64,000 bases of DNA, taken from assembly GCF_005280295.1 (NCBI RefSeq), contig NZ_CP040020.1, positions 2,356,001 to 2,420,000 of the forward strand. Reading direction: 5' to 3'. Shown here piece by piece: positions 7,582 through 14,924 of this stretch. Below the pieces are notes generated by a model. That model did not search any database, had not been told where the DNA came from, and was given only the letters and a program-made list of their open reading frames with translations. Both the position numbers and the translations under genes were made by a program. The first letter of the stretch is position 1; every line of letters begins with the position of its first letter. Source of the stretch: Brevibacterium sp. CS2. Its GTDB lineage: Bacteria > Actinomycetota > Actinomycetes > Actinomycetales > Brevibacteriaceae.

Positions 7582-8984
7582 CTCAGGTCCTCCTTGTAGA
7601 CCTTCAACTTCCGTTTCGGCGTCTGCGCCGCCGCTGGTTCCTCCGCGGGAGGTGGTGTCTCGGTGGTGTGTGCGGCCACGACAGCGATGCGTTCGTTGAT
7701 GCCGGCCCGTAGTGCCCGGCGTCTCGCGTTGCGAGCGGCCTGGATCTCTTTGAGGCTGACCTTCTGGTCGTGGTGCTCCTGGTTGACGGCCTTGCAGAGG
7801 AACTCGTCGTGGTCGAAGACGCGGATCTCGGTGATGTCGCGAGGGTCGTAACGGATCACGACCGACTGTCCGACGTAGCCGGCCAGGGTCGGGGAGACGT
7901 AGCGCAGGCCCTGGAATCGGATGCCATCGCGGCGCACGACGCGGGTCTTGGCCACGGTCAGCAACAGTCCGTCGAGAGCTTCCAGGCTCTCGGGCATGCG
8001 GGGCAGCCAGCCCTCGGCGATCCACGCGCTGCGCGGGGAGGTGCCGATCTCGCTGTGCGTGCGGTCGTTGTAGGTGGCCACGAACCTTTCGACGGCGGTA
8101 TCGAGCTCGGCCAGGGACAGTGTCGGTGTTGGCCAGGGCTGGCCTTCGCCGATGTATCCGGGCAGGTCGGCCAGCAACTCGGTGTTGACGGTGCCGAAGA
8201 ACCGCTCGATCTTGCCCCGGCCCTGGGGGCGGGCGACGGTGGAATGGATCAGCCGGATGTGGAGGTCGACGGCGGTGCCGGCGAGCTGGTGGCTGATGAA
8301 GTCACTGCCGTGATCGACGTAGAGCACGTCCGGTAGGCCGCACATCGGCCAGGCCGGGTCGGCCTTGTGCCAGATCGCCTGCCGCAGCGCCAGCGCGGTG
8401 TTCATCGCCGACGGTGCGCCCAGGACGACGGTATAGCCGCAGATCGCTCGGGAGCAGTCATCGAGGATGGTCGTCAACCACGGCCGGGCAGGCTTGCCAT
8501 CGGTGCCGACTACCAGGATGTCGAGCAACGTGTGATCGGACTGCCACATCGCGTTGGGCCACTCCGCCTGCCGGCGCAGCACCAGCTCGTGCTTGTCGCG
8601 ATAGGACGCCGCGCCTTCCAGGGCGAGGGTGACCATGCCCAGGTCCAGGGCGCGCACGATCTCCCACACCACCGAATAGGACGGGACCGGCCACCCGTGG
8701 ATGCCGCAGATGCCGGTGACCTTGCGATGGATCGTGGCGATAGCCGGCCGCGGCTTGCTCAGCGCCAGACCCTCGATCACGTGGACGAGATCGGTCGGCA
8801 AGCGGTGGGTGCCGGCGTCCATTCGCGAGGCCGTCTCCAGGCCCGCGTAGCCGTCGGTCCGGTAGCGGGCGTGCCAGCGCTCCAGGGTCCGCAGCCCGAC
8901 GCCGGACTCGCGGGCCAGACGCGCGAGCGGAACCTCGTCCTCCACATGGAGCCGGAGAATGCGCCACCGCGCCGCAGCGTCCAT
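7578..8984 (-). CDS. Mu-type DDE transposase (TniA-like)
   Basis: 468 residues from ATG 8984 (MDAAARWRILRLHVEDE). The N-terminal part contains helix-turn-helix elements. The rve catalytic core has Asp in MWQSDHTLLDI, Asp in LYVDHGSDF and Glu in GRGKIERFFGTVN. A C-terminal Mu-transposase beta-barrel-like region follows (GIRFQGLRYVSPTLAGYVG). It would cut and join the 48-bp transposon ends. The frame is open upstream of 8984, but that extension is low-complexity and runs into the resolvase gene on another frame. Confidence 0.9.
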   Translation of the reverse strand: MDAAARWRILRLHVEDEVPLARLARESGVGLRTLERWHARYRTDGYAGLETASRMDAGTHRLPTDLVHVIEGLALSKPRPAIATIHRKVTGICGIHGWPVPSYSVVWEIVRALDLGMVTLALEGAASYRDKHELVLRRQAEWPNAMWQSDHTLLDILVVGTDGKPARPWLTTILDDCSRAICGYTVVLGAPSAMNTALALRQAIWHKADPAWPMCGLPDVLYVDHGSDFISHQLAGTAVDLHIRLIHSTVARPQGRGKIERFFGTVNTELLADLPGYIGEGQPWPTPTLSLAELDTAVERFVATYNDRTHSEIGTSPRSAWIAEGWLPRMPESLEALDGLLLTVAKTRVVRRDGIRFQGLRYVSPTLAGYVGQSVVIRYDPRDITEIRVFDHDEFLCKAVNQEHHDQKVSLKEIQAARNARRRALRAGINERIAVVAAHTTETPPPAEEPAAAQTPKRKLKVYKEDLR

Positions 8985-8994
8985 CGCCGCGCAC

Positions 8995-9591
8995 CTACTG
9001 CACGACGCTCTCGCGGCCACGCTGCGCGCGCTCCAGGGCACGGTAGACCGTGGAGCGGCCGACGCTGAACAGCTCGGCCAGCTCGCCCACGGTGTGCTCC
9101 TTGGCGGCATGCAGTTGGACGAGGTGAGCCTCCTGGCGTGGGGTGAGCTTCGGAGACTTCCCGCGCAGCCGGCCCTTGGCCTTGGCGACCTTCATCCCCT
9201 CGCGGGTGCGGGCGCGAATGAGGTCGGCTTCGAACTCGGCGACCATCGCCAGCACGTTGAACAGCAGTTTGCCCATCGGGTCCGTCGGGTCATACACCGA
9301 TCCGGCGATGCTGAGTTTCACCTCGCGGGCCGCGAGGTCATCGGCAATCTCGTGAGCATCGCGCACCGAACGTGCCAACCGGTCGAGCTTGGTGACCACG
9401 AACGTGTCACCGGCCCGGCATGCCGCCAGCGCCTGCCGCAGCCCGGCGCGATCCGCATTGCGGCCGGTCAGTCCGTGATCGACGTATATGCGCATCGCGT
9501 CGACACCGAGAGCGCTGAGGCCATCGCGCTGGGCGGTGAGGTCCTGTTCATCGGTGGAGACCCGGGCGTACCCGACCTTCAAAGCGGACAT
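8995..9591 (-). CDS. Transposon resolvase (small serine recombinase)
   Basis: 198 residues. The catalytic motif GYARVSTDEQDLTAQ carries the nucleophilic Ser near residue 12, KLDRLARSV carries the conserved Arg pair, and a C-terminal Hin-like helix-turn-helix is present (TVGELAELFSVGRSTVYRAL). It should resolve cointegrates at a res site. The AT-richer stretch just upstream (9592-9750), with short inverted repeats, is the natural place for res, but I could not delimit subsites. Confidence 0.93.
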   Translation of the reverse strand: MSALKVGYARVSTDEQDLTAQRDGLSALGVDAMRIYVDHGLTGRNADRAGLRQALAACRAGDTFVVTKLDRLARSVRDAHEIADDLAAREVKLSIAGSVYDPTDPMGKLLFNVLAMVAEFEADLIRARTREGMKVAKAKGRLRGKSPKLTPRQEAHLVQLHAAKEHTVGELAELFSVGRSTVYRALERAQRGRESVVQ

Positions 9592-9756
9592 GCTTCTAAG
9601 TGTGTCATATAAGGCCCCGTCACCGAACAGTTCACCGGACGGGTCTTACGGGACACCTCGTCAGGCATGCTATCGGACTCCCATGTCGGGAGTGGGTGTG
9701 TCCGGTCGAGGTTCCCCTTACGGGCATGCGATCTGGGCTGACGCCTGTGACCGAGT

Positions 9757-9782
9757 GTTCAGTGCGCGCTGTATAGTTCAGT
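9757..9782 (+). promoter_or_regulatory. Candidate CmtR operator/promoter of cmtR-cadD
   Basis: GTTCAGT occurs twice (9757-9763 and 9776-9782), 19 bp apart, with a GTATAG -10-like element between them. The second copy ends 2 bp before the cmtR start codon, so a repressor bound here would block transcription or initiation. The assignment is by position; no characterised operator was available to compare. Confidence 0.45.
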
Positions 9783-9784
9783 CC

Positions 9785-10144
9785 ATGCTGACTATTGCTT
9801 CGCGTCTCGACGTGATGAACCGCCTGGGTCGTGCACTGGCCGACCCCACTCGATCCCGGATCATCTTGACCCTGCTCGACCATCCCGCTTACCCGGCGGA
9901 ACTGGCCCGAGATCTGGACCTGACACGCCCGAACGTGTCCAACCACCTGGCATGCCTGCGCGATTGCGGGATCGTCGTCTCCGAGCCCGAGGGTCGTCGG
10001 ACACGATATGAGATCGCCGATTCGCACCTGGCGCAGGCGCTGACGGCACTGGTCGATGCCACCCTGGCAGTGGACGAAGACGCCCCGTGCATCGATCCCG
10101 CCTGCTCGCTTCCCGGATGCGACGCAGCTGGGGAGGGCGCATGA
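9785..10144 (+). CDS. cmtR: CmtR-type cadmium/lead-sensing ArsR-family repressor
   Basis: 119 residues with a winged helix-turn-helix (LGRALADPTRSRI, TRPNVSNHLACLRDCG). Cys57, Cys61 and Cys102 fall at exactly the positions known as the Cd/Pb ligands of mycobacterial CmtR. It should repress its own operon until metal binds. The stop codon overlaps the start of cadD (ATGA), so the two are translationally coupled. Both are cargo of the transposon. Confidence 0.88.
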   Translation: MLTIASRLDVMNRLGRALADPTRSRIILTLLDHPAYPAELARDLDLTRPNVSNHLACLRDCGIVVSEPEGRRTRYEIADSHLAQALTALVDATLAVDEDAPCIDPACSLPGCDAAGEGA

Positions 10145-10743
10145 TCCTCACCTCGGTCTTGCAGGCGATGGGCCTGTTCGCAGCGACCAACATCGACGAC
10201 ATCATCGTGCTCTCCCTCTTCTTCGCGCGAGGGGCAGGCCAGCGCGGCACTACCGCCCGCATTCTGGCCGGCCAGTACCTCGGATTCGCCGGCATCCTCG
10301 GTGCCGCGGTCCTGGTGACCATCGGTGCCGGAGCATTCCTGCCCTCGGCAGCCATCCCGTACTTCGGTCTCATCCCTCTGGGCCTCGGCCTCTGGGCCGC
10401 ATGGCAGGCCTGGCGCGGAGACGATGACGACGATGACGACGAGGCCAAGGTTGCCGGCAAGAAGGTCGGCGTGTGGACAGTCGCAGGCGTCACCCTTGCC
10501 AACGGCGGCGACAACATCGGCGTCTACACCCCTGTCTTCCTCAGCGTGGAACCTCTCGCAGTAGTCGCCTACTGCATCGTCTTCCTCGCGCTCGTCGCGG
10601 TCCTGGTGGCCCTGGCAAAGTTCGTCGCCACCCGCCCCCCGATCGCCGAAGTGCTCGAACGCTGGGAGCACATCCTCTTCCCCATCGTTCTCATCGGCCT
10701 CGGCATCGTGATCCTCGTCAGCGGCGGAGCCTTCGGACTCTGA
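10141..10743 (+). CDS. cadD: CadD-family cadmium resistance transporter
   Basis: 200 residues with about five to six membrane helices. The first helix begins with ATNIDDIIVLSLFF, and a repeated related motif NGGDNIGVYTPVF opens the second half. These two acidic motifs are typical of the CadD/LysE-like family. An Asp-rich loop (DDDDDDDE near residue 100) separates the halves and could interact with metal. The gene follows cmtR with a 4-bp overlap, so expression is probably metal-inducible. Confidence 0.85.
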   Translation: MILTSVLQAMGLFAATNIDDIIVLSLFFARGAGQRGTTARILAGQYLGFAGILGAAVLVTIGAGAFLPSAAIPYFGLIPLGLGLWAAWQAWRGDDDDDDDEAKVAGKKVGVWTVAGVTLANGGDNIGVYTPVFLSVEPLAVVAYCIVFLALVAVLVALAKFVATRPPIAEVLERWEHILFPIVLIGLGIVILVSGGAFGL

Positions 10744-10845
10744 CGTAGCGGCAGCGATCCAAACGGCCCCGACCGGGCGCACCCCTCTCGGTTCAGACCG
10801 CGACACCTACCTGCAGCCAGTCCTGCGTGATCGCGGCAACAAGAC

Positions 10846-10893
10846 CGCCACGGAGCGCTGCAAAAACCCCGCCACCAAGCGAACGAAGCCACA
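10846..10893. repeat. Internal degenerate copy of the transposon end
   Basis: An ungapped alignment with the right end (12476-12523) matches at 36 of 48 positions, including AACCCCGCCA, AGCG and a terminal CACA. It has the same orientation as the right end. It sits directly after the cadD module and before the SRPBCC/ArsR module, so it could be an older right terminus. The stretch 10744-10940 holds no gene. Confidence 0.7.
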
Positions 10894-10940
10894 CGCTGGT
10901 GTCGGAGTCGGGTCCGACGGAACCCCTCGACCGACGTTTG

Positions 10941-11444
10941 TCAGCGGTCGGAGTACTCCGCATCGGGGAACTTGTCGTACATCAGGTCACCCTCGATGCC
11001 GTGCTCAAGCCACGCCTTCAGCGACGCGAGTACGAGAGTGAAACCGGACATCGATTCGATGGCGTTGGCTGCCGGCGTGTCGCCCCCGAAGTCGGTCTCG
11101 CGGATGTGCACCAGTGTGGCGTCGCCGCGGTCCTCGAAGTCGATCCTCAGCGGCCGCCCATCGTCCCAGCGAAGGTCGAGCAGCCGGTTGGGGAGGGCCT
11201 CGACGACCTCTACCTTGGCGACGGCGCCAGCGATCTTGAACGTCCAGGTGACCCGCGCGCCGGTGCGTAGGGGCCCTGAAGATTCGGCCAGCCAGAACCG
11301 GCAGATTCGCTCAGGGTCGGCGAAGGTTCGGTACACCTCACCGGGTGCCTTGCGGATCAGCATGTCGACGTCGACGACGGGTTGATAGCTCACGGATTCT
11401 CCTGACGGGTGCAATGGTGTCGGCATTTGGGATGAGTCAGTCAA
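10941..11444 (-). CDS. SRPBCC (AHSA1-like) domain protein 2
   Basis: 167 residues with the START/AHSA1 pattern: an opening strand VDVDMLIRKAPGEVYRTFADPERICRFW, middle beta strands (GARVTWTFKIAGAVAKVEV, RIDFEDRGDATLVHI) and a long C-terminal helix (SGFTLVLASLKAWLEHGIEG). Such folds bind hydrophobic ligands, and the specific role is unknown. It overlaps the upstream ArsR gene by 4 bp, so it is the last gene of a three-gene operon. Confidence 0.82.
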   Translation of the reverse strand: MTDSSQMPTPLHPSGESVSYQPVVDVDMLIRKAPGEVYRTFADPERICRFWLAESSGPLRTGARVTWTFKIAGAVAKVEVVEALPNRLLDLRWDDGRPLRIDFEDRGDATLVHIRETDFGGDTPAANAIESMSGFTLVLASLKAWLEHGIEGDLMYDKFPDAEYSDR

Positions 11445-11827
11445 TCGTCGGCCGTCGTCTCAGCCGCGCGTTTGAGCGACTTGAGCCTCGTGTCCCATGT
11501 GGCGGAGAGATCGGCCAGCCATCGGGCGGAAGCGTCTAGGGGATCGGGGCGCGCGAAGTACAGAACCTCTCGGCCGGCTCGAACCCGCTCGACCAGTCCT
11601 GCCGTCTCAAGGACGTGCAGATGCTTCACGACCGCCTGGCGGGAAACCGGCAGGCGACCAGCGAGGAGCGTCGCGCTGGCCTGACCTATATCGACGAGGG
11701 CACTCAGAAGTTGCCGACGTGTCGGATCGGCCAGCGCCGCTAAGACGGCCTCGACGCTCTGATCGCCTCCATTGCTCGCGGCGGCGTTAGCACCGAGGGG
11801 CTGTCCCGTGTCAGCGGAGTTGGTCAT
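11441..11827 (-). CDS. ArsR-family transcriptional regulator
   Basis: 128 residues with a winged helix-turn-helix (ALADPTRRQLLSALVD ... PVSRQAVVKHLHVLE). There are no metal-binding Cys motifs, so a metal sensor is unlikely. Members of this type are often encoded beside AHSA1 proteins. It is sandwiched between two SRPBCC genes with 4-bp overlaps on both sides. The dyad at 12313-12330 is its likely operator. Confidence 0.87.
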   Translation of the reverse strand: MTNSADTGQPLGANAAASNGGDQSVEAVLAALADPTRRQLLSALVDIGQASATLLAGRLPVSRQAVVKHLHVLETAGLVERVRAGREVLYFARPDPLDASARWLADLSATWDTRLKSLKRAAETTADD

Positions 11828-12282
11828 GCCTGCATTTGCTCGGCGTCCCGCTTGGCGACGTCGAGCTGCATCTCCCAGCCTCCGACGTTGTCCTCCACGG
11901 CCGTGGCGCGGGCGTCGGCCGAGGGATACAGGGAGGTGAAGCCGCTCTCGACCACCCGCAACAGCGTGCCGCCGCCCTGTTCGGTCAAGAAGAACTCCAC
12001 TAGCGTGGAAGTGCCCTCGACGAGCTGCTGGCCGGGGTCCTCTCCGCCGCGGTAGGAGACGTAGCGAGGAGCATCGCTGGAGATGGGTAATACCGGGAAC
12101 CGACCGTACGGCGGATAATCCACGACGACGAGGTCACCTTCCTGGGTGACGGATCGATGAGAGGGGTCGCCGTCCCCGACCCACCAGCCCGGTTCACTCA
12201 CCAGCGCCCACACCCGCTCGATGGGCGCATCGATCAGGATTTCGCGCTCGATGCGGTCCATGTTTTCACCTGCACTGCTCAT
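11824..12282 (-). CDS. SRPBCC (AHSA1-like) domain protein 1
   Basis: 152 residues from ATG 12282 (ATG 12261 possible). The opening IEREILIDAPIERVWALVSEP is the characteristic first strand and helix of AHSA1/SRPBCC proteins. GTSTLVEFFLTEQGGGTLLRV gives the middle strands, and a C-terminal amphipathic helix follows. First gene of the operon with the ArsR regulator and a second SRPBCC protein. The ligand is unknown. Confidence 0.82.
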   Translation of the reverse strand: MSSAGENMDRIEREILIDAPIERVWALVSEPGWWVGDGDPSHRSVTQEGDLVVVDYPPYGRFPVLPISSDAPRYVSYRGGEDPGQQLVEGTSTLVEFFLTEQGGGTLLRVVESGFTSLYPSADARATAVEDNVGGWEMQLDVAKRDAEQMQA

Positions 12283-12312
12283 TTCGACCGTCCTTCGTTT
12301 GATCCACATGCT

Positions 12313-12330
12313 TGCAACCCTATAGTTGCA
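12313..12330. promoter_or_regulatory. Candidate operator of the SRPBCC-ArsR operon
   Basis: TGCAAC (12313-12318) and GTTGCA (12325-12330) form a perfect dyad around CCTATA. The site lies 31 bp upstream of the first gene of the operon. GTGCAACGG just beyond it is a further partial half-site. A dyad of this size fits an ArsR dimer. Confidence 0.5.
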
Positions 12331-12531
12331 CGTTGACGAACCACGTGCAACGGTTGGGTTGCGTCTTGAAGCGTTATCGAGCCGCCGGCGCCCGGACGCT
12401 GGCTTCCCGTAAGCCCATGGTCTTACGGAACGCCGGAGCATCACTGCTACCCATCGCGCGCGAGGGAGCGGAGGCCGCCACTGAACGTCTGAAGAACCCC
12501 GCCATTTAGCGGACGAAGTCACAGGTGACGG

Positions 12532-12944
12532 ATCTGACGTTCGTGGCGACCTGGGCCGGTGTCGCGTTCGTGTGCTTCATCATCGACGCGTTCTCCCGCA
12601 TGATCGTCGGGTGGCGGGTCGCGTCGCACATGCGCACCGTGATGATCCTCGACGCCATCGAGATGGCCCGCTGGTCCAGAGGTCACCGCCACGCGGACCT
12701 GCGGTGTCACAGCGACGCGGGGTCTCAATTCACGTCCATTCGCTACGGCGAACGCCTCGCGGAGATCGGCGCGACGCCGTCGATCGGGACCGTCGGTGAC
12801 AGCTATGACAATGCCCTGGCCGAGACGGTGAACGGGTACTACAAGGCCGAACTCGTCCGCGGGCCGGCCCGGTCCGGGCCGTGGAAGACGGTCGAGAATC
12901 TCGAGCTCGCCACCCTCGGTTGGGTGCACTGGCACAACACGCAG
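12532..12944 (+). pseudogene. IS3-A OrfB transposase, part 2 of 3
   Basis: Continues the orfB frame after the transposon. The first catalytic Asp (in DLTFVATWAG), the second (CHSDAGSQF) and the Glu (NALAETVNGYYKAEL) are all here. The frame is cut after HWHNTQ by IS3-B. Only insertion, not point decay, has destroyed the gene. A GTG at 12525 makes this look like a separate ORF, but its first bases belong to the target duplication. Confidence 0.88.
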
Positions 12945-13004
12945 GGGACTGCTGAGGGTTTAGTTGACTTCACGACTGGATAAGTTCCAGGAAGGATGGA
13001 AGTC

Positions 13005-13307
13005 ATGCCAAAGATCTACACCGATGAGTTCAAGCAATCAGCTCTCGAGCTCCTGGGCGAGGGGATGACCCAGAAGCAGGTCTGCGCCGACCTCGGCATC
13101 TCGAAGTCAGCTCTCCAGGCCTGGGTGCGTGACTCACGCCTGCGTGAGCACGGACTCGAGCCCTCTCGTGATGTCGAGGAGTCTCGCGCCCAGGCAGCAG
13201 CACTGAAGCGGATCAGGGAACTCGAGCGGGAGAACAAGATCCTCCGCGAGGCTGCAGCGTATCTCTCGCAAGCGAACTTGAAGCTCGGTGGTCATCACCC
13301 AAAATGA
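13005..13307 (+). CDS. IS3-B OrfA
   Basis: 100 residues from MPKIYTDEF, preceded by AGGAAGG at a suitable distance. It has a helix-turn-helix (LGEGMTQKQVCADLGISKSALQAWV) and a C-terminal zipper-like helix (RIRELERENKILREAAAYL). Its stop overlaps the orfB start (ATGA) in the -1 frame, consistent with frameshifting to an OrfAB fusion. An ATG at 12996 is an alternative start. Confidence 0.9.
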   Translation: MPKIYTDEFKQSALELLGEGMTQKQVCADLGISKSALQAWVRDSRLREHGLEPSRDVEESRAQAAALKRIRELERENKILREAAAYLSQANLKLGGHHPK

Positions 13308-14188
13308 TGTACCCGCTGGTCCTCGACCTTGCTGCCGCCGGGGTGCCGGTGGCAGTGGCCTGCCGGGTACTCGGCTTTACCAAGCAGGGTTTCTACAAGT
13401 GGTGCGCGAAACCTGTCTCTGACCGGGAACTCGAGGAGGCGCACTTGATCAATGCCGCCTACGACGTTCATACGGACGATCCTGAGTTCGGGCACCGGTT
13501 CATCGCTGATGAGCTCCAGGCGTGCGGATACAGCGCCTCTGAACGTCGTGTGTGGCGGCTGTGCTCGCAGCAGGAGCTGTTCTCCCACACGATCAAACGA
13601 GCCCGGAAGCACGGTAAGAAGCCCGGCCCGCCAGTGTGTGATGACCTCGTCGAACGCGACTTCACAGCAAAGGCAGTCAACGAGTTGTGGCTGACCGATA
13701 TCACCGAGCATCACACCAGTGAGGGCAAGCTGTATATGTGCGCGGTCAAGGATGTGTTCAGCAACAGAATCGTCGGTTATGCCATCGATTCGAGGATGAA
13801 ATCTCGTCTGGCTGTGGCGGCGATTGATGACGCTGTGGCTCGTCGTGGCGGACCGCGAGCCGTGGCAGGGTGTGTCGTTCACTCGGATCGCGGGTCGCAA
13901 TTTCGCTCTCGTAAGTTCCAGCAGGTTCTACGGCGTTACGGGCTAGTCGGATCGATGGGTCGGGTCGGCGCTGCTGGTGATAATGCGGCGATGGAATCGT
14001 TCTTCGCTGTGTTGCAGAAGAACGTCCTCGACCGGGGCCGTTGGGACACGCGAGCGAGGTTGCGGACATCGATCGTCCACTGGGTCGAGCGGACCTACCA
14101 CCGGAAGCGTCGGCAACGGCGTTTGGGTAAACTGACTCCGGTTGAATACGAGCTTGTTCACCACAAGGCCGTCACTCTGGCGGCATAA
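13304..14188 (+). CDS. IS3-B OrfB transposase
   Basis: 294 residues with a complete rve core: Asp in LTDITEHHTSEGKLY, Asp in VHSDRGSQF and Glu in NAAMESFFAVLQKNVL. The N-terminal HTH_21-like region (YDVHTDDPEFGHRFIADEL) is typical of IS3 family OrfB. The C-terminal tail with the YHRKRRQRRLGKLTPVEYE motif is complete. The element appears competent to transpose. Confidence 0.93.
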   Translation: MMYPLVLDLAAAGVPVAVACRVLGFTKQGFYKWCAKPVSDRELEEAHLINAAYDVHTDDPEFGHRFIADELQACGYSASERRVWRLCSQQELFSHTIKRARKHGKKPGPPVCDDLVERDFTAKAVNELWLTDITEHHTSEGKLYMCAVKDVFSNRIVGYAIDSRMKSRLAVAAIDDAVARRGGPRAVAGCVVHSDRGSQFRSRKFQQVLRRYGLVGSMGRVGAAGDNAAMESFFAVLQKNVLDRGRWDTRARLRTSIVHWVERTYHRKRRQRRLGKLTPVEYELVHHKAVTLAA

Positions 14189-14223
14189 ACCCCGGAGTCA
14201 ACTAAACCGTCAGCAGTCCCCAG

Positions 14224-14322
14224 CGCCTCCACGGCTACCTCGGCGACGTCCCGCCCGCCGAGTTCGAGAACGCGTTCTATGCTGTCCAAGCCGACCGCGA
14301 ACACCTGGTCGGAATCAAATAG
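14224..14322 (+). pseudogene. IS3-A OrfB transposase, part 3 of 3
   Basis: Restores the C-terminus RLHGYLGDVPPAEFENAFYA ... GIK-stop. Joined to parts 1 and 2 after removing the duplications, the frame runs without interruption for about 310 codons. The right inverted repeat of IS3-A follows. Confidence 0.85.
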
Positions 14323-14356
14323 CGCGAGTCTCCATCAGACCCAGGGCGCTTCAACC

Positions 14357-14924
14357 CGAACACGTCGTTACCGCGCTGCGCGAGCTGGTCACCAGCGAGT
14401 TCGACCGCCTGCACCAGGTCGCCAAGCACGAGGCCCAGGGGTACAAAGCCGAACGCGACGCGCTCCGTGACGAGCGCACCAAGCTCATGCAAGCTCACTA
14501 CGCCGGAGCCGTGCCCCTCGACCTGCTCGGCTCGGAGCAGGACCGCATCGCCCGTCGGCTCGCGTTCCTCGACGCCCAGATCAACGCCGGCGACATCGAG
14601 TACGAACAAGCCAAAGCACACCTGGACGACTGCCTCGCCCTCGCTGGGGACATGCACGCCATCTACATGAGCATCGACGACTCGCTACGCCGGATCGCCA
14701 ACCAAGCCTTCTTCGACAAGCTCATCGTCACCGATGACGACACCATCCACGGCGAACCCGGCGTCCCGTTCAACGTGTTCCTCGACCGCGACGTCCAGAC
14801 CCTCGCCGTCCGCCAACAGGGACGGACGGCGGAATCTGGAACTCAAACCGGTGATGTCGTCCGTTTGAACAACGACCTTCTGGTGGGCCCAGAGGGACTC
14901 GAACCCCCGACCCTCTCGGTGTAA
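14357..14924 (+). pseudogene. Large serine recombinase, coiled-coil C-terminal fragment (part 2 of 2)
   Basis: The frame continues part 1 and encodes the long charged helical region of large serine integrases (HVVTALRELVTSEFDRLHQV ... AHYAGAVPLDLLGSEQDRIA) and the end domain (RIANQAFFDKLIV). The last residues (GPEGLEPPTLSV) are the complement of the tRNA-Val gene, so the frame terminates inside the tRNA. Without an N-terminal catalytic domain it cannot be active. Confidence 0.82.

Larger units (their letters stand above)
6707..12523 (-). mobile_element. Tn552/Tn5053-like transposon carrying cmtR-cadD and an SRPBCC/ArsR module
   Basis: The ends are TGTGACTTC at 6707 and GAAGTCACA at 12523, with 48-bp inverted repeats (6707-6754, 12476-12523) matching at 41 of 48 positions. 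GGTGACGG occurs directly on both sides (6699-6706 and 12524-12531), an 8-bp target duplication. Transposition genes on the minus strand run resolvase, DDE transposase, AAA ATPase. The three-gene set and protein sizes (198, 468, 272) resemble Tn552 more than Tn5053, because no TniQ is present. Cargo occupies 9785-12282. Confidence 0.88.
12945..14220 (+). mobile_element. IS3-family element IS3-B, complete
   Basis: The left end GGGACTGCTGAGGGTTTAG (12945) and the right end finishing GTCAGCAGTCCC (14220) are inverted repeats of about 25 bp. They are flanked by the 3-bp duplication CAG (12942-12944, 14221-14223). The element is 1276 bp long with overlapping orfA and orfB, both intact. GC content is visibly lower than in its surroundings, and it is unrelated to IS3-A at the ends. 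Confidence 0.92.
5900..14353 (+). mobile_element. IS3-family element IS3-A, interrupted by two later insertions
   Basis: The left end TGAAGCGCCCTGAGTTTG (5900) and the right end finishing CCCAGGGCGCTTCA (14353) are inverted repeats. They are flanked by a 3-bp target duplication ACC (5897-5899 and 14354-14356). The original length would be about 1350 bp. Its orfB is split at 6706 by a transposon and at 12944 by IS3-B, so it is no longer autonomous. Confidence 0.9.

Noticed and set aside
12525-12983. A separate small transposase gene starting at GTG 12525
   Set aside because: The first bases are the target duplication of the transposon, and the rest is the middle of the orfB of IS3-A.
14888-14924. 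A conserved protein C-terminus GPEGLEPPTLSV
   Set aside because: It is translation of the tRNA-Val complement, a frequent artefact next to actinobacterial tRNA genes.
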